A stretch of 64,000 nucleotides of DNA from Bolinopsis microptera (taxonomy: Eukaryota; Ctenophora; Tentaculata; Lobata; Bolinopsidae), in NCBI RefSeq assembly GCF_026151205.1, contig NC_087079.1, positions 3,071,730-3,135,729 of the forward strand, written 5' to 3'. How positions within the stretch are numbered: position 1 is the first letter of the stretch; each line of letters begins with the position of its first letter. A program made the position numbers and the translations under genes. A model generated the notes under the pieces. The model was not told where the DNA came from, searched no databases, and saw only the letters and a program-made list of their open reading frames with translations. Below are positions 13,906 to 24,575 of this stretch, one piece after another.

Positions 13906-16900
13906 CTAGTAAATTAATTAATGAAGACAAAGGTATAATGGATAAATAATGGACCATATTTTGTACCAAAGATTACCAGAAATACATAAAATTAAAAAGT
14001 GTGGGTTACACTTTTGATGATTAGAGCCCATTAAAAAGTTTTAAATTTCAAATACCTGACTAAATATGGTCCAAAAGGTAGCTGAATCAGCGTTGCCAAA
14101 CTCCACTATAAGTTTGGTTAGTCCTTCCCAGATAGGTCGCAGCGGCCACTGCAAACTGCCTAACAAATACCTCACTCTAAAATCCGTGTTTTCAGTCGAG
14201 GCTGAATACCTGAGATTTTCAATGATTGTTTTAATGATTATCAATTCCATCATGTCACAAAGTGAATATTTTAAATTACACATGCAACCAAATTTAACAA
14301 CTTGTAATCAACCTAAAATATCATAACCATAAGGTGGATGATAACATGCACCTTCCCTAACATAACATTTTATCAGCACATATATTGTTACCTCAGCAGG
14401 GTACAATGCATGAATCTATCCCTATAAGTCTCCAGTGTAAGAGGCGTGCTCTCAGCACTAAGTGCAGCAGTGATATCCTGTCTTGTTGTAGGGGATATCT
14501 CCTCCACTTCCGTGTACAGTGATAGGATATTCAGTGTGATGTACCGTACAGAGGTACTCGTTTTTAGTAGGTTATCCTGAAAAGTGTGCGATAAGGTGTG
14601 AGCTGGGAAACTACACATAATATAGTAGGGAGGAAATTCGTTGCACAATTTACCGTCAGCTATATAAGAGATTATTGTGATGAAAAGAAAGGAAATTAAA
14701 CAACATATTTTAGAATTTTTAAAGACTAACTTTGAGAAGTTCCATGAGTTTCTCAAAACAAGACCTTTCTATAAACCCAGGCCCGCACTGTCTGAGGTAG
14801 AAAAACACAGTCTGCAACACTATAACATCACCACTTTGTTCAGTTACCATATTTACCACCTCCTCCCACTGCAGCAATCCGTCACTCTCATCTACTGATA
14901 AGAGAGATAAACATTTTATAACCTCCAGGTAAAGATATTGTTGGTCTTTGTCTTGATGAAGGGCTTTGAACATGTTGGTTAGCGAGGCTATAGAGTCATC
15001 GTCAATGTTGGTAAAACTTTGGATAACTTTTAAACACTGAAAAGCGAGAGTTGTGTCTGACCCAGAATCTGATAATAGCTGAACAACAGATTTCTTGAAT
15101 TCAGGCTGAGATTCAGCAAATATGCTTGGTATTTCAAGAATGTTTCCAGCTTCACGGTGTATGGAGATTTCTGCTAAAACATGAAGATAAGTTCTGAGAT
15201 CAAAGCTCTGAACCTTCTCCAAGATCACAGGACAGTAATTATCATAAAACTCTGGCATACCACATAGCACACTAATCAAAGATTGCAGACAGTTCACTGA
15301 TTTATGATGATCAAGATAAAGAGACAACATCAACCTATCATCAGCTGACACCATCTGTTTCAAATACCTCATCAGATGGTTGTGAGCACGGATAAAGTTC
15401 ACAACAGTGACACTAAACTTCTCCTCTAACCTCCCCTCATCTCCGTTCAACAGACTGAATATCGGGGTCAGAGCAGATAACAGATCAGAGCTGGATATCA
15501 GATAGGTGTGGCGTCCTCCTTTCAACATTACATCAATACACGACAAAACAAATATCAAGAACTCTGACGGTTCTTTTTCCGTGGATAAACCTCTAATCAG
15601 GGAATCCCATATGATTTGAGTTTCCGGTTTGGTGATTTTTATCGCAACAAGCTTCAATATTTCGATGTAAATATTCTGAAAATGTTTCGATGTCCTACTC
15701 TTCTTCAATATAAGATTAAGATAAAGATCAGCATGTGTGTTGAACTTGTACTGAACACCTTTAACCGTTTCAAAAAGTAAGGTTGCAACAGGAGCAACTA
15801 ACCCACTACTCTGCCCTATCTTCTCCTCCAATAAACCCAACAAAACCTCTGGTTCAGGATGTTTCCTGATCAGATACGCAACACTCTCCGCAGTGAAGTT
15901 AGCCACATAATGCTTGGTCGGAGGCTTGAAGAGCGGTGATAACAGATCAAACACAGAGCTGATGTCAGCTAGCATCTGCCTCCATGTGGTCTTGAAGATG
16001 TGGGCGAAGGTTTTGAAGACGTGGGCTATGAGTGGGGCGTCTTGCACTTTTAGGAGGGAGTGTAGGACGAGGATTATGCGGGGTACACAGCTGTAGAAAT
16101 CCTGAGGAGATAAATGTGAAGTTATTGTAGGTTACGGATGAATTCATCTATTATTTATTTTTATATCTTGGATTACCTAGAAAAGGTTGGGCTTTGTTTT
16201 AAGATATTTTGACAATAATCATAACAATAAGACGTGTTATTGTTCGATGAAACAAGCAATATATTAAATATTTCTAGACTTTCTTTAAACATTCTAATTT
16301 ATTGAATAATTAGTAAGTTTCTCAAATTAGTACCTGTTGTAAGTCAAGAGCAACACGAGAAAGCACATCCAAAACAGCATCACAGCCGTGCCTGCCTGTT
16401 GTATCCTGGAAAATATTGAAAACATTAACAACTCTAAATTAAGAGTAAATGAGTGATGTACCACTTAGAGCGCCAAATCAAGCGCCATTTAAATAACAAA
16501 CAGCGTATTTCAGTATAATTTTTATTTAGTAAACCACAGCTTCACAGTGATATCAGCAAAAGTTATGAGAGAGTCAATGTAAATTAATCATGACGTATCA
16601 TAAAATTATGAAGTTATTAACATTATTAAGGTGGAAGCAAGCATTGAACATCTGTGCTTGCTGAATATTAGATCGACATTGTGATCGTTTTTGTTGTTAG
16701 TACGTTGTGTTCAGTGAGAGTTACATTTTATTTTTTATTGGGTTGTATCATCGGTTGTGATGAATATTCATTATTCATTGATGCGATAAAAACTGACTAT
16801 CAAACAAAACTATTACATACCTTTCTCCCTGTGATCACGGGCTTTCTAATAATAACTATAAAGAATTAAAATGAATTATAAAAGTATAAAAGTTCGAAAG

Positions 16901-19900
16901 AAGATACCTGCAGAGAGTCCAGGATAATATCTACTATCGTATCTTTGTGGTGGAGAAGTTGTGGTAGACTCTCTGTTATTGTGTTAAGTTTTCCGTAACA
17001 CAGCACTGGGGCGGGAGAAGTTTCAAAAGGTCAAAATATAGCAATTGTATGAGACAGGATAGTGTATGGTATGGCTTTAGTGATTTGATTGGATTGATTA
17101 CTTTTATAAATTATTGTTCATCATATCGGGGGGGGGGGGGGGTGACATGTCCGCCAATGTCACGTCCTGTACTTTATGCATTCTATGAGACAACGGGCGT
17201 GTCTTTTGGGACATTAGCGGACAAATATTATGAGAATTTTGTGCACATAATTTGATCAATTGGAAGGAGCTTATACTCATAAGAAGCCTATATTCATAAC
17301 CTATCGAGGCATCCCCTTTTCGATTCAATCTCGGAAAGCAGACCTCCCCAGTGGCGGCTCGTGACGGACCTCACGCGAAAAAGTGGGGGTGTAGACGACC
17401 CCACCTTATATTAAAATACACATCTGCACTCAGATTCATGAGCTGCCAGCCCCTACTGCAAATTACACGTAAAATTTGAGATTGTGGGTGCTTCAAATCG
17501 CCCACGCTACACGCATAGCCCTCGATTCGCAAGTCAAATTTTAAGTGTCTAAATTGCCCCAAAATTGCGCGGCTTTATGGTGTCGCTAGTCCGTGCGCGT
17601 TAACATTTTACGCGACTTCATCGAATCTAAATTAAAAATTTCTTAATTTTTAAGTTGAAAATTATGTGGGCGCGTCTGAACGCCCACATGCCCACACGAG
17701 CCGCCCCTGGACCTCCCCTTTTTCAAACCGAACTTGGAATCACATTTTCGGCTCATAATGATCAGGGTAGAATGAAACATGAACTGAAGTAGTTTCCAGA
17801 AAAACTTTGAAAAATGTCGACTTAGAAATCTTTCTGTCCGAGTCATTATCGATACATACCTCTGAAGACAGAGCTCTCGCTACCGAGCTCGTATTGCTAA
17901 AGGGAGGTCTGCCTTCCAAGATCGCATTACAAATTTACAAAGGGGACCCTCAAGTCCGAAATCGGATATCGAAGGGTAGGCGTGGACTTCGAAAACCGAA
18001 AAATATTTTCGGGTCAAAATGATCAGGCCTCAGGGTAGCATGAAACATGTACGAATCACAGGATCAAATATTTAAATATATTGGACCAAGCTACCAACAA
18101 TTGAATTGTAGTTTCCAAGGCATAGGCCTTGTATCCTTTTGTGCTAATCAACACTATGGCACGAGAACTACAGTAATTTAATCAACAAGCCAGACAAGTC
18201 AGACACGGAGTCTATGGTCAAAATTATTGATGGTGAACTAATTTTACAATAATAGATAGCTTTGAACACATTATGACTTTTGAATTTGATTGGCTTTTCA
18301 GAACAATCAAATTCAATTCGATGATTTGCTCCAATCATTATTCCTTATCAAAATATTTCGTCAAAATGATTTCATTGGTCAACTAATTTCTGTACTATTA
18401 TTCAGCTCAGCATCTGTTATGTCACGTTTATTTTTTTATCTCACGGAAAAGTCGGGCATGATCGGTCTTATTCCTTTTAGATAATTTACCACCTTTTGTT
18501 AAAAATAATCTATGTTGTACCTAACCCTAACCAAAGCCAATATTTTAAATGTCAAGCTGCGCAGAACCGCTCCATTTGTTTGTAGATCATTGGCTTGCCC
18601 ATGGTCACGTGATATCGATCCTGCATTATGATTCGCTTCAGAGCTGCATGTCTATAAATACCAACACACAGACCCGTGAGTCAGTGTATTCTTAGTCTGT
18701 TCTCATTTTGTATTTTTTTAATTTTAGAAAAAGGTTGCTGTCCACTTTTGTCCACTAATGTCCGCCAATGTCCTGCCCTTTTTGGATTCTATGAGACAAG
18801 CGGACATAGACGGACGTGACACCCTCTACCCCCCCAATTGTAAGTATTGTCCGACCAACAAAAAGCCAATATTTTTACGTGATCCTGATGATATTTGAAT
18901 AATTTTATAACGATATTTGCAATAATCTTACAGAGAACTTCCACAAGGTTTCATACCAAATTGTTCAGAGCAGTTCATCTCCCGCCAATATTGTAGAGAT
19001 TGGTTTGTCTGGGTGTCATTGTCCTCACAATCATCTGCTTTTGCTAGCCTTCTTACTCCGACCTTACAAGGAATAAAACTTTAAAATCTTAAGTTACAAT
19101 AGTAACTGTTAGGATAATAACAATATCATAAGATTTAAACTTATTATATTAATATAACTTAAACAAAGGTGACAAATAAAAATTTTGAAAATAATTATTT
19201 TGTTTCCCTTGGTAATGCTTGAGCCAGGCCACTTTACTTTGCAGTCGTTGTTGCGCGAAAAGAAAAAAGCGCTGGTACAGTGCACTAATCCGTAGTCTTG
19301 TGATATTAGCACGGTCTGCATATTTAATGACACTGTCTAGGTAATATTCTTTGTTGAATTTGGATTTTAGGTCACGATAAAATTCTAACTTCCGAGAAGT
19401 GTAGATACCCCCAATATTCTCTAAAGCTACATTACAAATATTTTACTCCCGATGAGCTGTTTTTGTTGATTGCGGAGGAATTTGTTTCTTGAAACCGTTG
19501 TGAATAAGAAAGTCTTCTTTTGGTGGTTTCGCGATACTCGGGTTTCTTTCCAAAATTAACTTGGAGTGATTGTTTTCAGTGTGCGGTAGGCTGTGACATG
19601 ATCGGTAGAGAAACATGGGTCTAGCGCGAGGACAGGCTCCAAACCTCTGTACCAGTCCATTTCATATTCATCTGTTCCTTGAATGCTAAGAAGACGAGGG
19701 AGTTATCTTTGAGATTTTTCAAGTGTTTTAAGAGTGAGGTTAGCGCATTCATAGATCATTGGGTAGCGGCCTGACTCACCCCAGACGCCTGCTTTGCTGG
19801 CTTTACGATTTACACCCAGTGACCATTTAAGAAAGTGAAGGTGACATTTTTTTTTCTAAGGCTAATTTTCTTGAGAATACTAGTTTGAAATTTTGTTTTT

Positions 19901-20059
19901 GTGTCAGGGTCCACATTGATCCGTGTCAGATTAAATATAGTTCACATCAGTACCGGCATTCAGGGCTATATAATATATCATTCTGCTTACCTTGATACCA
20001 CCGAGTTGATCGTTGAATGACTGAAAGTGAAACTTGTTCCTTTCACGTTGTTTGACCAT
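7618..20059 (-). CDS. UTP20: UTP20 / DRIM small-subunit processome component, 3' part missing
   Basis: Very large helical-repeat nucleolar protein of the U3 snoRNP/small-subunit processome, needed for 18S rRNA maturation. Nineteen exons read from 20059 downward give about 1666 residues; human UTP20 has about 2785. Recognition rests on collinear matches to the animal family. The start region NKFHFQSFNDQLGGIK and YWREMNCSEQF align with the human N-terminus. The segment ending in HRAAVFPILLKIMFGKMGSR plus RQGIVLRYLE is the DRIM core. EIDFFNNITHIQTHRRTRA is a family hallmark, and the last exon has VRDVSRQTLSTIANSLGP. The ATG at 20059 fits the family start. The final exon ends in phase 2 at a good donor, so the gene continues, but no continuation was found to position 1. 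LINE, MITE and minisatellite DNA sit in its introns. Confidence 0.93.
12566..13003. repeat. 22-bp minisatellite in a UTP20 intron
   Basis: About 20 near-identical units of atgatgaaataactgaatat plus ct, with a rarer ataatg variant spaced irregularly. It lies inside the intron between UTP20 exons 12378-12529 and 13176-13246, about 35 bp from the nearer exon, and does not include a splice site. Confidence 0.95.
14056..20059 (-). CDS. UTP20: UTP20 exons 1-7 (N-terminal part)
   Basis: Exons: 19991-20059 (start MVKQRERNKFHF), 18957-19062, 16908-17005, 16334-16405, 14731-16101, 14392-14576, 14056-14209. Phases are 0, 1, 0, 0, 0, 2, 0 and each junction restores a family-like peptide; for example exon 2 to 3 joins EQF to VLCYGKLNTITESLPQLL, which lines up with human UTP20 without a gap. 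The 1371-nt exon 14731-16101 encodes 457 residues of HEAT-like helices (DFYSCVPRIILVLHSLLKVQ at its start). Exons 1 and 2 are small and far from the rest, so an automatic caller could miss them. Intron 1 carries a LINE copy; intron 2 (about 1.9 kb) carries the hAT MITE and an inverted repeat. Confidence 0.88.
17128..17142 (+). repeat. Poly-G tract (15)
   Basis: Uninterrupted run of 15 G in UTP20 intron 2. Other homopolymer runs: 11 G at 8603-8613, 20 G at 20861-20880, 14 C at 27193-27206. Confidence 0.9.
17297..18052. repeat. Gapped inverted and direct repeats around the MITE
   Basis: Left arm 17303-17348 (ending agcagacctccc) and right arm about 17898-17955 (containing gggaggtctgcct and aaaggggaccctc) pair as an imperfect inverted repeat of about 50 bp. 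In addition 17743-17782 and 18007-18052 share ttttcgg, aatgatcagg, agggtag and atgaaacatg in direct order. This looks like an older transposon into which the hAT MITE inserted. Confidence 0.55.
17349..17709. mobile_element. Non-autonomous hAT element (MITE) with 8-bp target duplication
   Basis: A 361-bp element with 15-bp terminal inverted repeats that differ at one base: CAGTGGCGGCTCGTG at the left, and the complement of CACGAGCCGCCCCTG at the right. It is flanked on both sides by the identical 8-mer gacctccc (17341-17348 and 17710-17717). An 8-bp duplication and CAG..CTG ends are the hallmark of hAT transposons. It has no transposase frame, so it depends on a partner elsewhere. It sits in UTP20 intron 2 and has interrupted an older inverted repeat. 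Confidence 0.88.
19111..19950 (-). mobile_element. CR1-like non-LTR retrotransposon 3' fragment, copy 1
   Basis: Read on the - strand, the end of a reverse transcriptase ORF is visible with some frame breaks: HLHFLKWSLGVNRKASKAG, VWGESGRYPMIYECANLTL, KLEFYRDLKSKFNKEYYLD and NITRLRISA. This order (thumb region, then RISxHxLE tail) is typical of CR1/L2-like LINEs. The 3' boundary begins at ggataataacaatatc, the same base as copy 2. Compared with copy 2, 398 bp are missing at 19282, joined at a shared gtg. The copy lies in UTP20 intron 1 in the same orientation as UTP20. The 5' limit near 19950 is approximate. Confidence 0.8.
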
Positions 20060-20950
20060 TCTTTTTCAGATTACCTTTCACATGTAACTAGTGGTGAATA
20101 TTTGTGTAACATTATATCGAATACCATCATTCAAGTTTTAGAAATTTGCCAAGATCTATCTAGAAAAAATAAATGTAGACAAAATAATTATATTTTTACA
20201 GACGCCACATCATACAATGTTATATAAACAGATGCATGCTCGAATTTATAAAAGAGTTTAATACACCCAGATGTTTGAACTATTTTATAGAATATACTAT
20301 CTTTTCAGACTAGATTTTTTTGAGTAATCACCCTGGAACTATCAGGATATGTTCTAGGGACCATTTAGAAGAGATCATTGAGACGAAATTTTGAGATAGG
20401 CCTTTAAAAGTTTTTATTCAATTTTGAAAATATTGGACCCTCAAAATGAATATTTGAGTATTGCAGTAGGAGATCAGGTATGTGCCAAGATCAGGTTCCT
20501 TAACTTTCTTGAACCTGTACAGGTTTCTTAATCAAATTTGAATTTGATCACAATTTTGCAGCAAACGTGAATTTACGAAAAAGTCTAAATGTTTTCATCT
20601 TTGCTGTGGTCGTTTGCTATTCAAATACTATTTCCAATGATGCACGACACAATTAAAACATCACAAAAGAATGAAACCTCTGAGTGCATAGAAACTAGTA
20701 TCCTAACTGTAACATGGGGGATTTACCGGTTTGCACCATTGTAACTCGTGGACCATGTTATTTAAGAATGAAATGAGGTATTAATATCCCGCTCATATGA
20801 TTAACCAACAACACAAGGAAGGTGGTTAATCATGTCAGAGCGGCTGACTGCGAGTGATGCGGGGGGGGGGGGGGGGGGGGATCAGGTACCAAGTGCCGGA
20901 CATCACGTTGGTGGGTGGGTCATTTTTTCTCCCAAAAACACAGTTAGTAC
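20060..20950. other. Upstream of UTP20, no gene seen
   Basis: AT-rich intergenic DNA that should include the UTP20 promoter. A run of 20 G at 20861-20880 follows a GC-richer stretch. I see no convincing coding exon; the frame at 20027-20227 (+) overlaps UTP20 exon 1 and has no features. Confidence 0.5.
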
Positions 20951-21178
20951 ATGGTACTAACTGGTGGGTCTGCTGCCCATTTTCCAGAAAAACAGTTAGT
21001 ATATGGTACTAAGGGGTTCATTTTTTGGGTGTCCAACCCAAAAAAAACTATTTTACCTCTAATTTCAATTTTGGGAATGGGTTTTGAGGTTTTTTTGAGT
21101 TTTTTTTGGGTTTTTTGTAATTTTAAACTTTTTGGTGTAACTTTTTATCTAATTCGACTACATTGAAAACAAAACCCC

Positions 21179-21320
21179 TACTAAATAGTGGGTATAATTT
21201 TCCCATTTCCAATGTTTAATGAGCTGTTTAAAGCAATTTATGGGTGGGTATCTTATTCTATATACCAAAAAACAGTTAGTACCACGATTTTTCGACAGTT
21301 AGTACCGCAAAAGGCGGCAA
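21179..21320. repeat. 142-bp direct repeat, left copy
   Basis: Begins tactaaatagtgggt and ends aaaaggcggcaa. It is identical, as far as I can read, to 22366-22507. The LINE copy 2 lies exactly between the two copies. Confidence 0.92.
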
Positions 21321-22365
21321 GGATAATAACAATATCATAAGATTTAAACTTATTATATTAATATAACTTAAACAAAGGTGACAAATAAAAATTTTGAAAA
21401 TAATTATTTTGTTTCCCTTGGTAATGCTTGAGCCAGGCCACTTTGCAGTCGTTGTTGCGCGAAAAGAAAAAAGCGCTGGTACAGTGATGTTCCGTGTTCA
21501 TGTACTGGCCAGAGAGTCGACGAATTTCTTGAGGTTGTTAAATCTAGCAACGACTCTCGTGAGGTGGACTTGACTTTCGTTCGTGATTAATTCAACGATT
21601 TCACTGTTGCTGCTGATGAGATTGAAGACGTTTGCTCCAAGGATGACAGTGTGAAGAGGATAAGATGTCACAGATGGTGTGTTTGGATTTGATATGATTT
21701 ACTGGATCTTGTCTAGGAGTCTAGGACTTTCCGCCTCGATGCAGTGTTAAGATCACAATGGTTAAGGAAGTGATCTTCATTCTCAATAATACCAGAACCT
21801 AATACTATATTGCACCAGGAGCATTTATTCGCTCATCTCGAGGAGTTTGAATATATCGGCCAAAGTCAATTTCGAGTCGATGTGCACTAATCCGTAGTCT
21901 TGTGATATTAGCACGGTCTGCATATTTAATGACACTGTCTAGGTAATATTCTTTGTTGAATTTGGATTTTAGGTCACGATAAAATTCTAACTTCCGAGAA
22001 GTGTAGATACCCCCAATATTCTCTAAAGCTACATTACAAATATTTTACTCCCGATGAGCTGTTTTTGTTGATTGCGGAGGAATTTGTTTCTTGAAACCGT
22101 TGTGAATAAGAAAGTCTTCTTTTGGTGGTTTCGCGATACTCGGGTTTCTTTCCAAAATTAACTTGGAGTGATTGTTTTCAGTGTGCGGTAGGCTGTGACA
22201 TGATCGGTAGAGAAACATGGGTCTAGCGCGAGGACAGGCTCCAAACCTCTGTACCAGTCCATTTCATATTCATCTGTTCCTTGAATGCTAAGAAGACGAG
22301 GGAGTTATCTTTGAGATTTTTCAAGTGTTTTAAGAGTGAGGTTAGCGCATTCATAGATCATTGGG
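21321..22365 (-). mobile_element. CR1-like non-LTR retrotransposon 3' fragment, copy 2
   Basis: 5'-truncated copy of the same LINE as 19111-19950, nearly identical over the shared part and 398 bp fuller. The extra segment (21487-21884) supplies the C-terminal end of the ORF on the - strand: RLEIDFGRYIQTPRDERI, then, after a one-base frame change, KCSWCNIVLGSGIIENEDHF and LNHCDLN, a Cys-Cys-His-Cys knuckle that ends many CR1-like ORFs. The 3' end begins at ggataataacaatatc, directly against the left 142-bp direct repeat, and the truncated 5' end abuts the right repeat. Confidence 0.85.
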
Positions 22366-22507
22366 TACTAAATAGTGGGTATAATTTTCCCATTTCCAAT
22401 GTTTAATGAGCTGTTTAAAGCAATTTATGGGTGGGTATCTTATTCTATATACCAAAAAACAGTTAGTACCACGATTTTTCGACAGTTAGTACCGCAAAAG
22501 GCGGCAA
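22366..22507. repeat. 142-bp direct repeat, right copy
   Basis: Second copy of the sequence at 21179-21320, continuing rightward into aagggtgggtgtc, where the left copy instead runs into the LINE 3' end. The arrangement is that of an unusually long target-site duplication. Confidence 0.92.
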
Positions 22508-23149
22508 AAGGGTGGGTGTCTTACGTATTATCCAAAAGAACAGTTAGTACCGCAAAGGCTAAGGAGTGGGTGTGTCTAGTGAAAAATATCCAAAACTTCA
22601 CTAAGTCGACGTGATTTCCGACACTTGGTACCTTGGTAAAAATGACCAAAAGTACAACTCCTTATATTATGATAAAAGATAAAATCAGGAATTCCACTTT
22701 TGATGCTAGAATATCAGGTTAAACATAATAATTCTTATTCCTTGTAGGGGATCTGCATTCTGCCTGCTAGGCTTTTGATTCACAATCATTAAAAAGTTGC
22801 TCTATATCATTTTAACAATGCAATGCCTATATCAATAATACCACTATAAACCATAAACCCATTCATCGTTTCTATATGATCAATATATCTTGTCCTTAGC
22901 TTATGAACTAGATTGTCCTTCCTAACAGACCTGTACTCAGGAGATACAATTTATTGTGTCGTTAATAAATAGTTGGTTTTGCTTTTCCGTGTTCTTTAAT
23001 TGATAACAGTTATTCAACTAAAATGGTTTCAGCCTATATTTTTCTTTAAAGAAGTGCTAAATTGAGAAAAATAAGCATGTGACATGTTATTTACATGCTA
23101 AACGCTGAATCATCAAATGTTATACTTCTCACAGGATGACGTAGTTAAA

Positions 23150-23176
23150 ATGAAGAAGCGTAAGAAGGATGACTGA
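23150..23176 (+). promoter_or_regulatory. Upstream ORF overlapping the GPCR start
   Basis: A 9-codon frame, ATG to TGA, encoding MKKRKKDD, overlaps the GPCR start codon at 23169 in another frame. A still shorter ATG ACG TAG lies at 23135. Just before them, cttctcacag at about 23124-23133 looks like a splice acceptor, so the GPCR mRNA may have a spliced 5' leader. Whether the small frames are translated is unknown. Confidence 0.35.
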
Positions 23177-24335
23177 CTCTACTGATCAACAAACACCATC
23201 AAGATCAACACAATGGGTTCCATGGAAAAATGAAGAGCAATATGATAGCTTTATGAGGTGTTTGGAACACTACGTTGTCATCAGCATACCATGTATTGTC
23301 TTAAGCATCATGACAATCTTCCTCGGCATCTTCGTCATAAATTTCTATAGAAAGAAAGATGTCGCCTTGGTCCCTCTTCTCTATACAGTAATATCAGGAG
23401 CAGATATTTTGACAGCTGTTGGGGTTATCTACCAGTCAATAATCATTCCTTTGTACACGAGAGATATGATCTCTCTGCGGACACTGAATATAAATGCTGC
23501 CGTCAGTTACACTCTGGCTCACATTAGTTACAGATCCTCAATATTTAATAACTTGGTGCTAGCTGTTTCCAGGACAGTAATGATCGTCAGCCCATTTTAT
23601 CACATCAAAATCAAAGCAGTTGTAGTATGCTGTGCTCTTTATGCTACACTGTGGATCGTGATCGCTGGATTTGAATTGGAATTTCAGTCCAGGCAGTACG
23701 ATTGGGATGAACCTGTTGATAGTGACCCCCAAGGATATATCTCTGGCAATTATTTTAATAGTTACAGTCGCAACGTTTACGCTCAAGGAGATATGACACA
23801 TTATATGGGTAGAGAACTCTTTAATGGAGATGAATTTGCAGCGCTACAAGTGATAGCGTTTGTATTGCCAGTCGTAATTGTTTTCGTAACATGTGTTATT
23901 CAGGTGATTTCTCTGTACAGATCAAATGAGTTCCCGACATTAACCACAACCTTTAACCGTGAAGTAACTATCACTGTTATCCTTATTTCTACCCTTTTTT
24001 TTGTCTGTAATTCTATTCTTTGCATCTTCTATCTGCTTAACATGTTAGGTTTCTTCACAGGAAGACAAAATGAACTTTCCTGGGAAGAATATAAAATAAT
24101 TATTCTCAAAGAAGATGAGAAAATAGTTCTATGTTTGGCAGTGTTTGGAACACTATTTCCGATACTAAATGCAGCTTTGAACCCTGTGATCATTATCTCA
24201 CGGAGTCTGGCAATGAGGCAATCCTTTTTAGAAATGTTCTCAGTCTGTAGGCGATCACCACAGAGATCTCAACAGATAACGGAGGTGATTGAGATGGGGT
24301 CTCGAAAGACGATGGACAAACAACAAGAAAATTGA
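23169..24335 (+). CDS. Divergent rhodopsin-like (class A) GPCR, single exon
   Basis: A 388-residue intronless seven-transmembrane receptor. Predicted segments: TM1 about 35-58 (VVISIPCIVLSIMTIFLGIF), TM2 66-91 (with SGADILTAVG, the Asp of the TM2 core), TM3 112-138, TM4 147-168, TM5 224-250 (with VLPVVIVFV), TM6 266-292, TM7 318-345. The DRY position at the TM3 end reads SRT in LVLAVSRTVMIVSPFYHI, and NPxxY in TM7 is NPVII in LNAALNPVIIISRS. I see no Cys at the usual TM3 top, so the canonical TM3-ECL2 disulfide may be lost. The C-tail is short and basic or serine-rich. The ligand cannot be inferred. A possible polyadenylation signal aataaa lies near 24700. Confidence 0.85.
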   Translation: MTDSTDQQTPSRSTQWVPWKNEEQYDSFMRCLEHYVVISIPCIVLSIMTIFLGIFVINFYRKKDVALVPLLYTVISGADILTAVGVIYQSIIIPLYTRDMISLRTLNINAAVSYTLAHISYRSSIFNNLVLAVSRTVMIVSPFYHIKIKAVVVCCALYATLWIVIAGFELEFQSRQYDWDEPVDSDPQGYISGNYFNSYSRNVYAQGDMTHYMGRELFNGDEFAALQVIAFVLPVVIVFVTCVIQVISLYRSNEFPTLTTTFNREVTITVILISTLFFVCNSILCIFYLLNMLGFFTGRQNELSWEEYKIIILKEDEKIVLCLAVFGTLFPILNAALNPVIIISRSLAMRQSFLEMFSVCRRSPQRSQQITEVIEMGSRKTMDKQQEN

Positions 24336-24341
24336 AAAAAG

Positions 24342-24575
24342 TAGCTCTTCCAATTGAGACACACAGTGAATAGTGATGTTAAACAGTTTATTTATCATAA
24401 TATGCATGATAAGCTAAAATACTATAGATATGACTTCTCTGTAGTGGCTCCAAAGATCTACAATCGTCTGCCTGTTACCATCTCTTCAGCTCAATCCCTG
24501 CAATCTTTTAAGGCTCTTCTAAAAGCGTACCTTTTTAAAGTGTCCCCAGATCAACTTGAAAAACTTTATCGATAA
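24342..24575 (+). mobile_element. LINE reverse-transcriptase C-terminal remnant
   Basis: An open frame of about 73 residues starts seven bases after the GPCR stop. YRYDFSVVAPKIYNRLPVTI and SLQSFKALLKAYLF match the very common tail of CR1/Jockey-like ORF2 proteins (FSVxAPxxWNxLPxxIRxxxSLxxFKxxLKxxLF). Upstream LINE parts are absent. It is not related to the 19-22 kb LINE by its visible motifs. Confidence 0.75.

Larger units (their letters stand above)
17145..18828. repeat. Two diverged copies of a short dispersed repeat
   Basis: About 17147-17225 and 18762-18828 share gtccgccaatgtc, a following cctg, then tctatgagacaa and a trailing cgg. The spacing is the same apart from small indels, so they look like two old copies of one element in the same intron. 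The family is not recognised. Confidence 0.45.
20890..22620. repeat. Degenerate repeat zone with acagttagtac core
   Basis: From about 20890 to 21320 and again from 22366 to 22620 the sequence repeats acagttagta(c/t) with gtgggt(c/a) nearby at irregular spacing of roughly 30-70 bp. The two halves were evidently one block that LINE copy 2 now splits. Confidence 0.6.

Noticed and set aside
20951-21166. 71-residue plus-strand frame
   Set aside because: It lies in the degenerate acagttagtac repeat zone and in T/G-rich low-complexity D NA.
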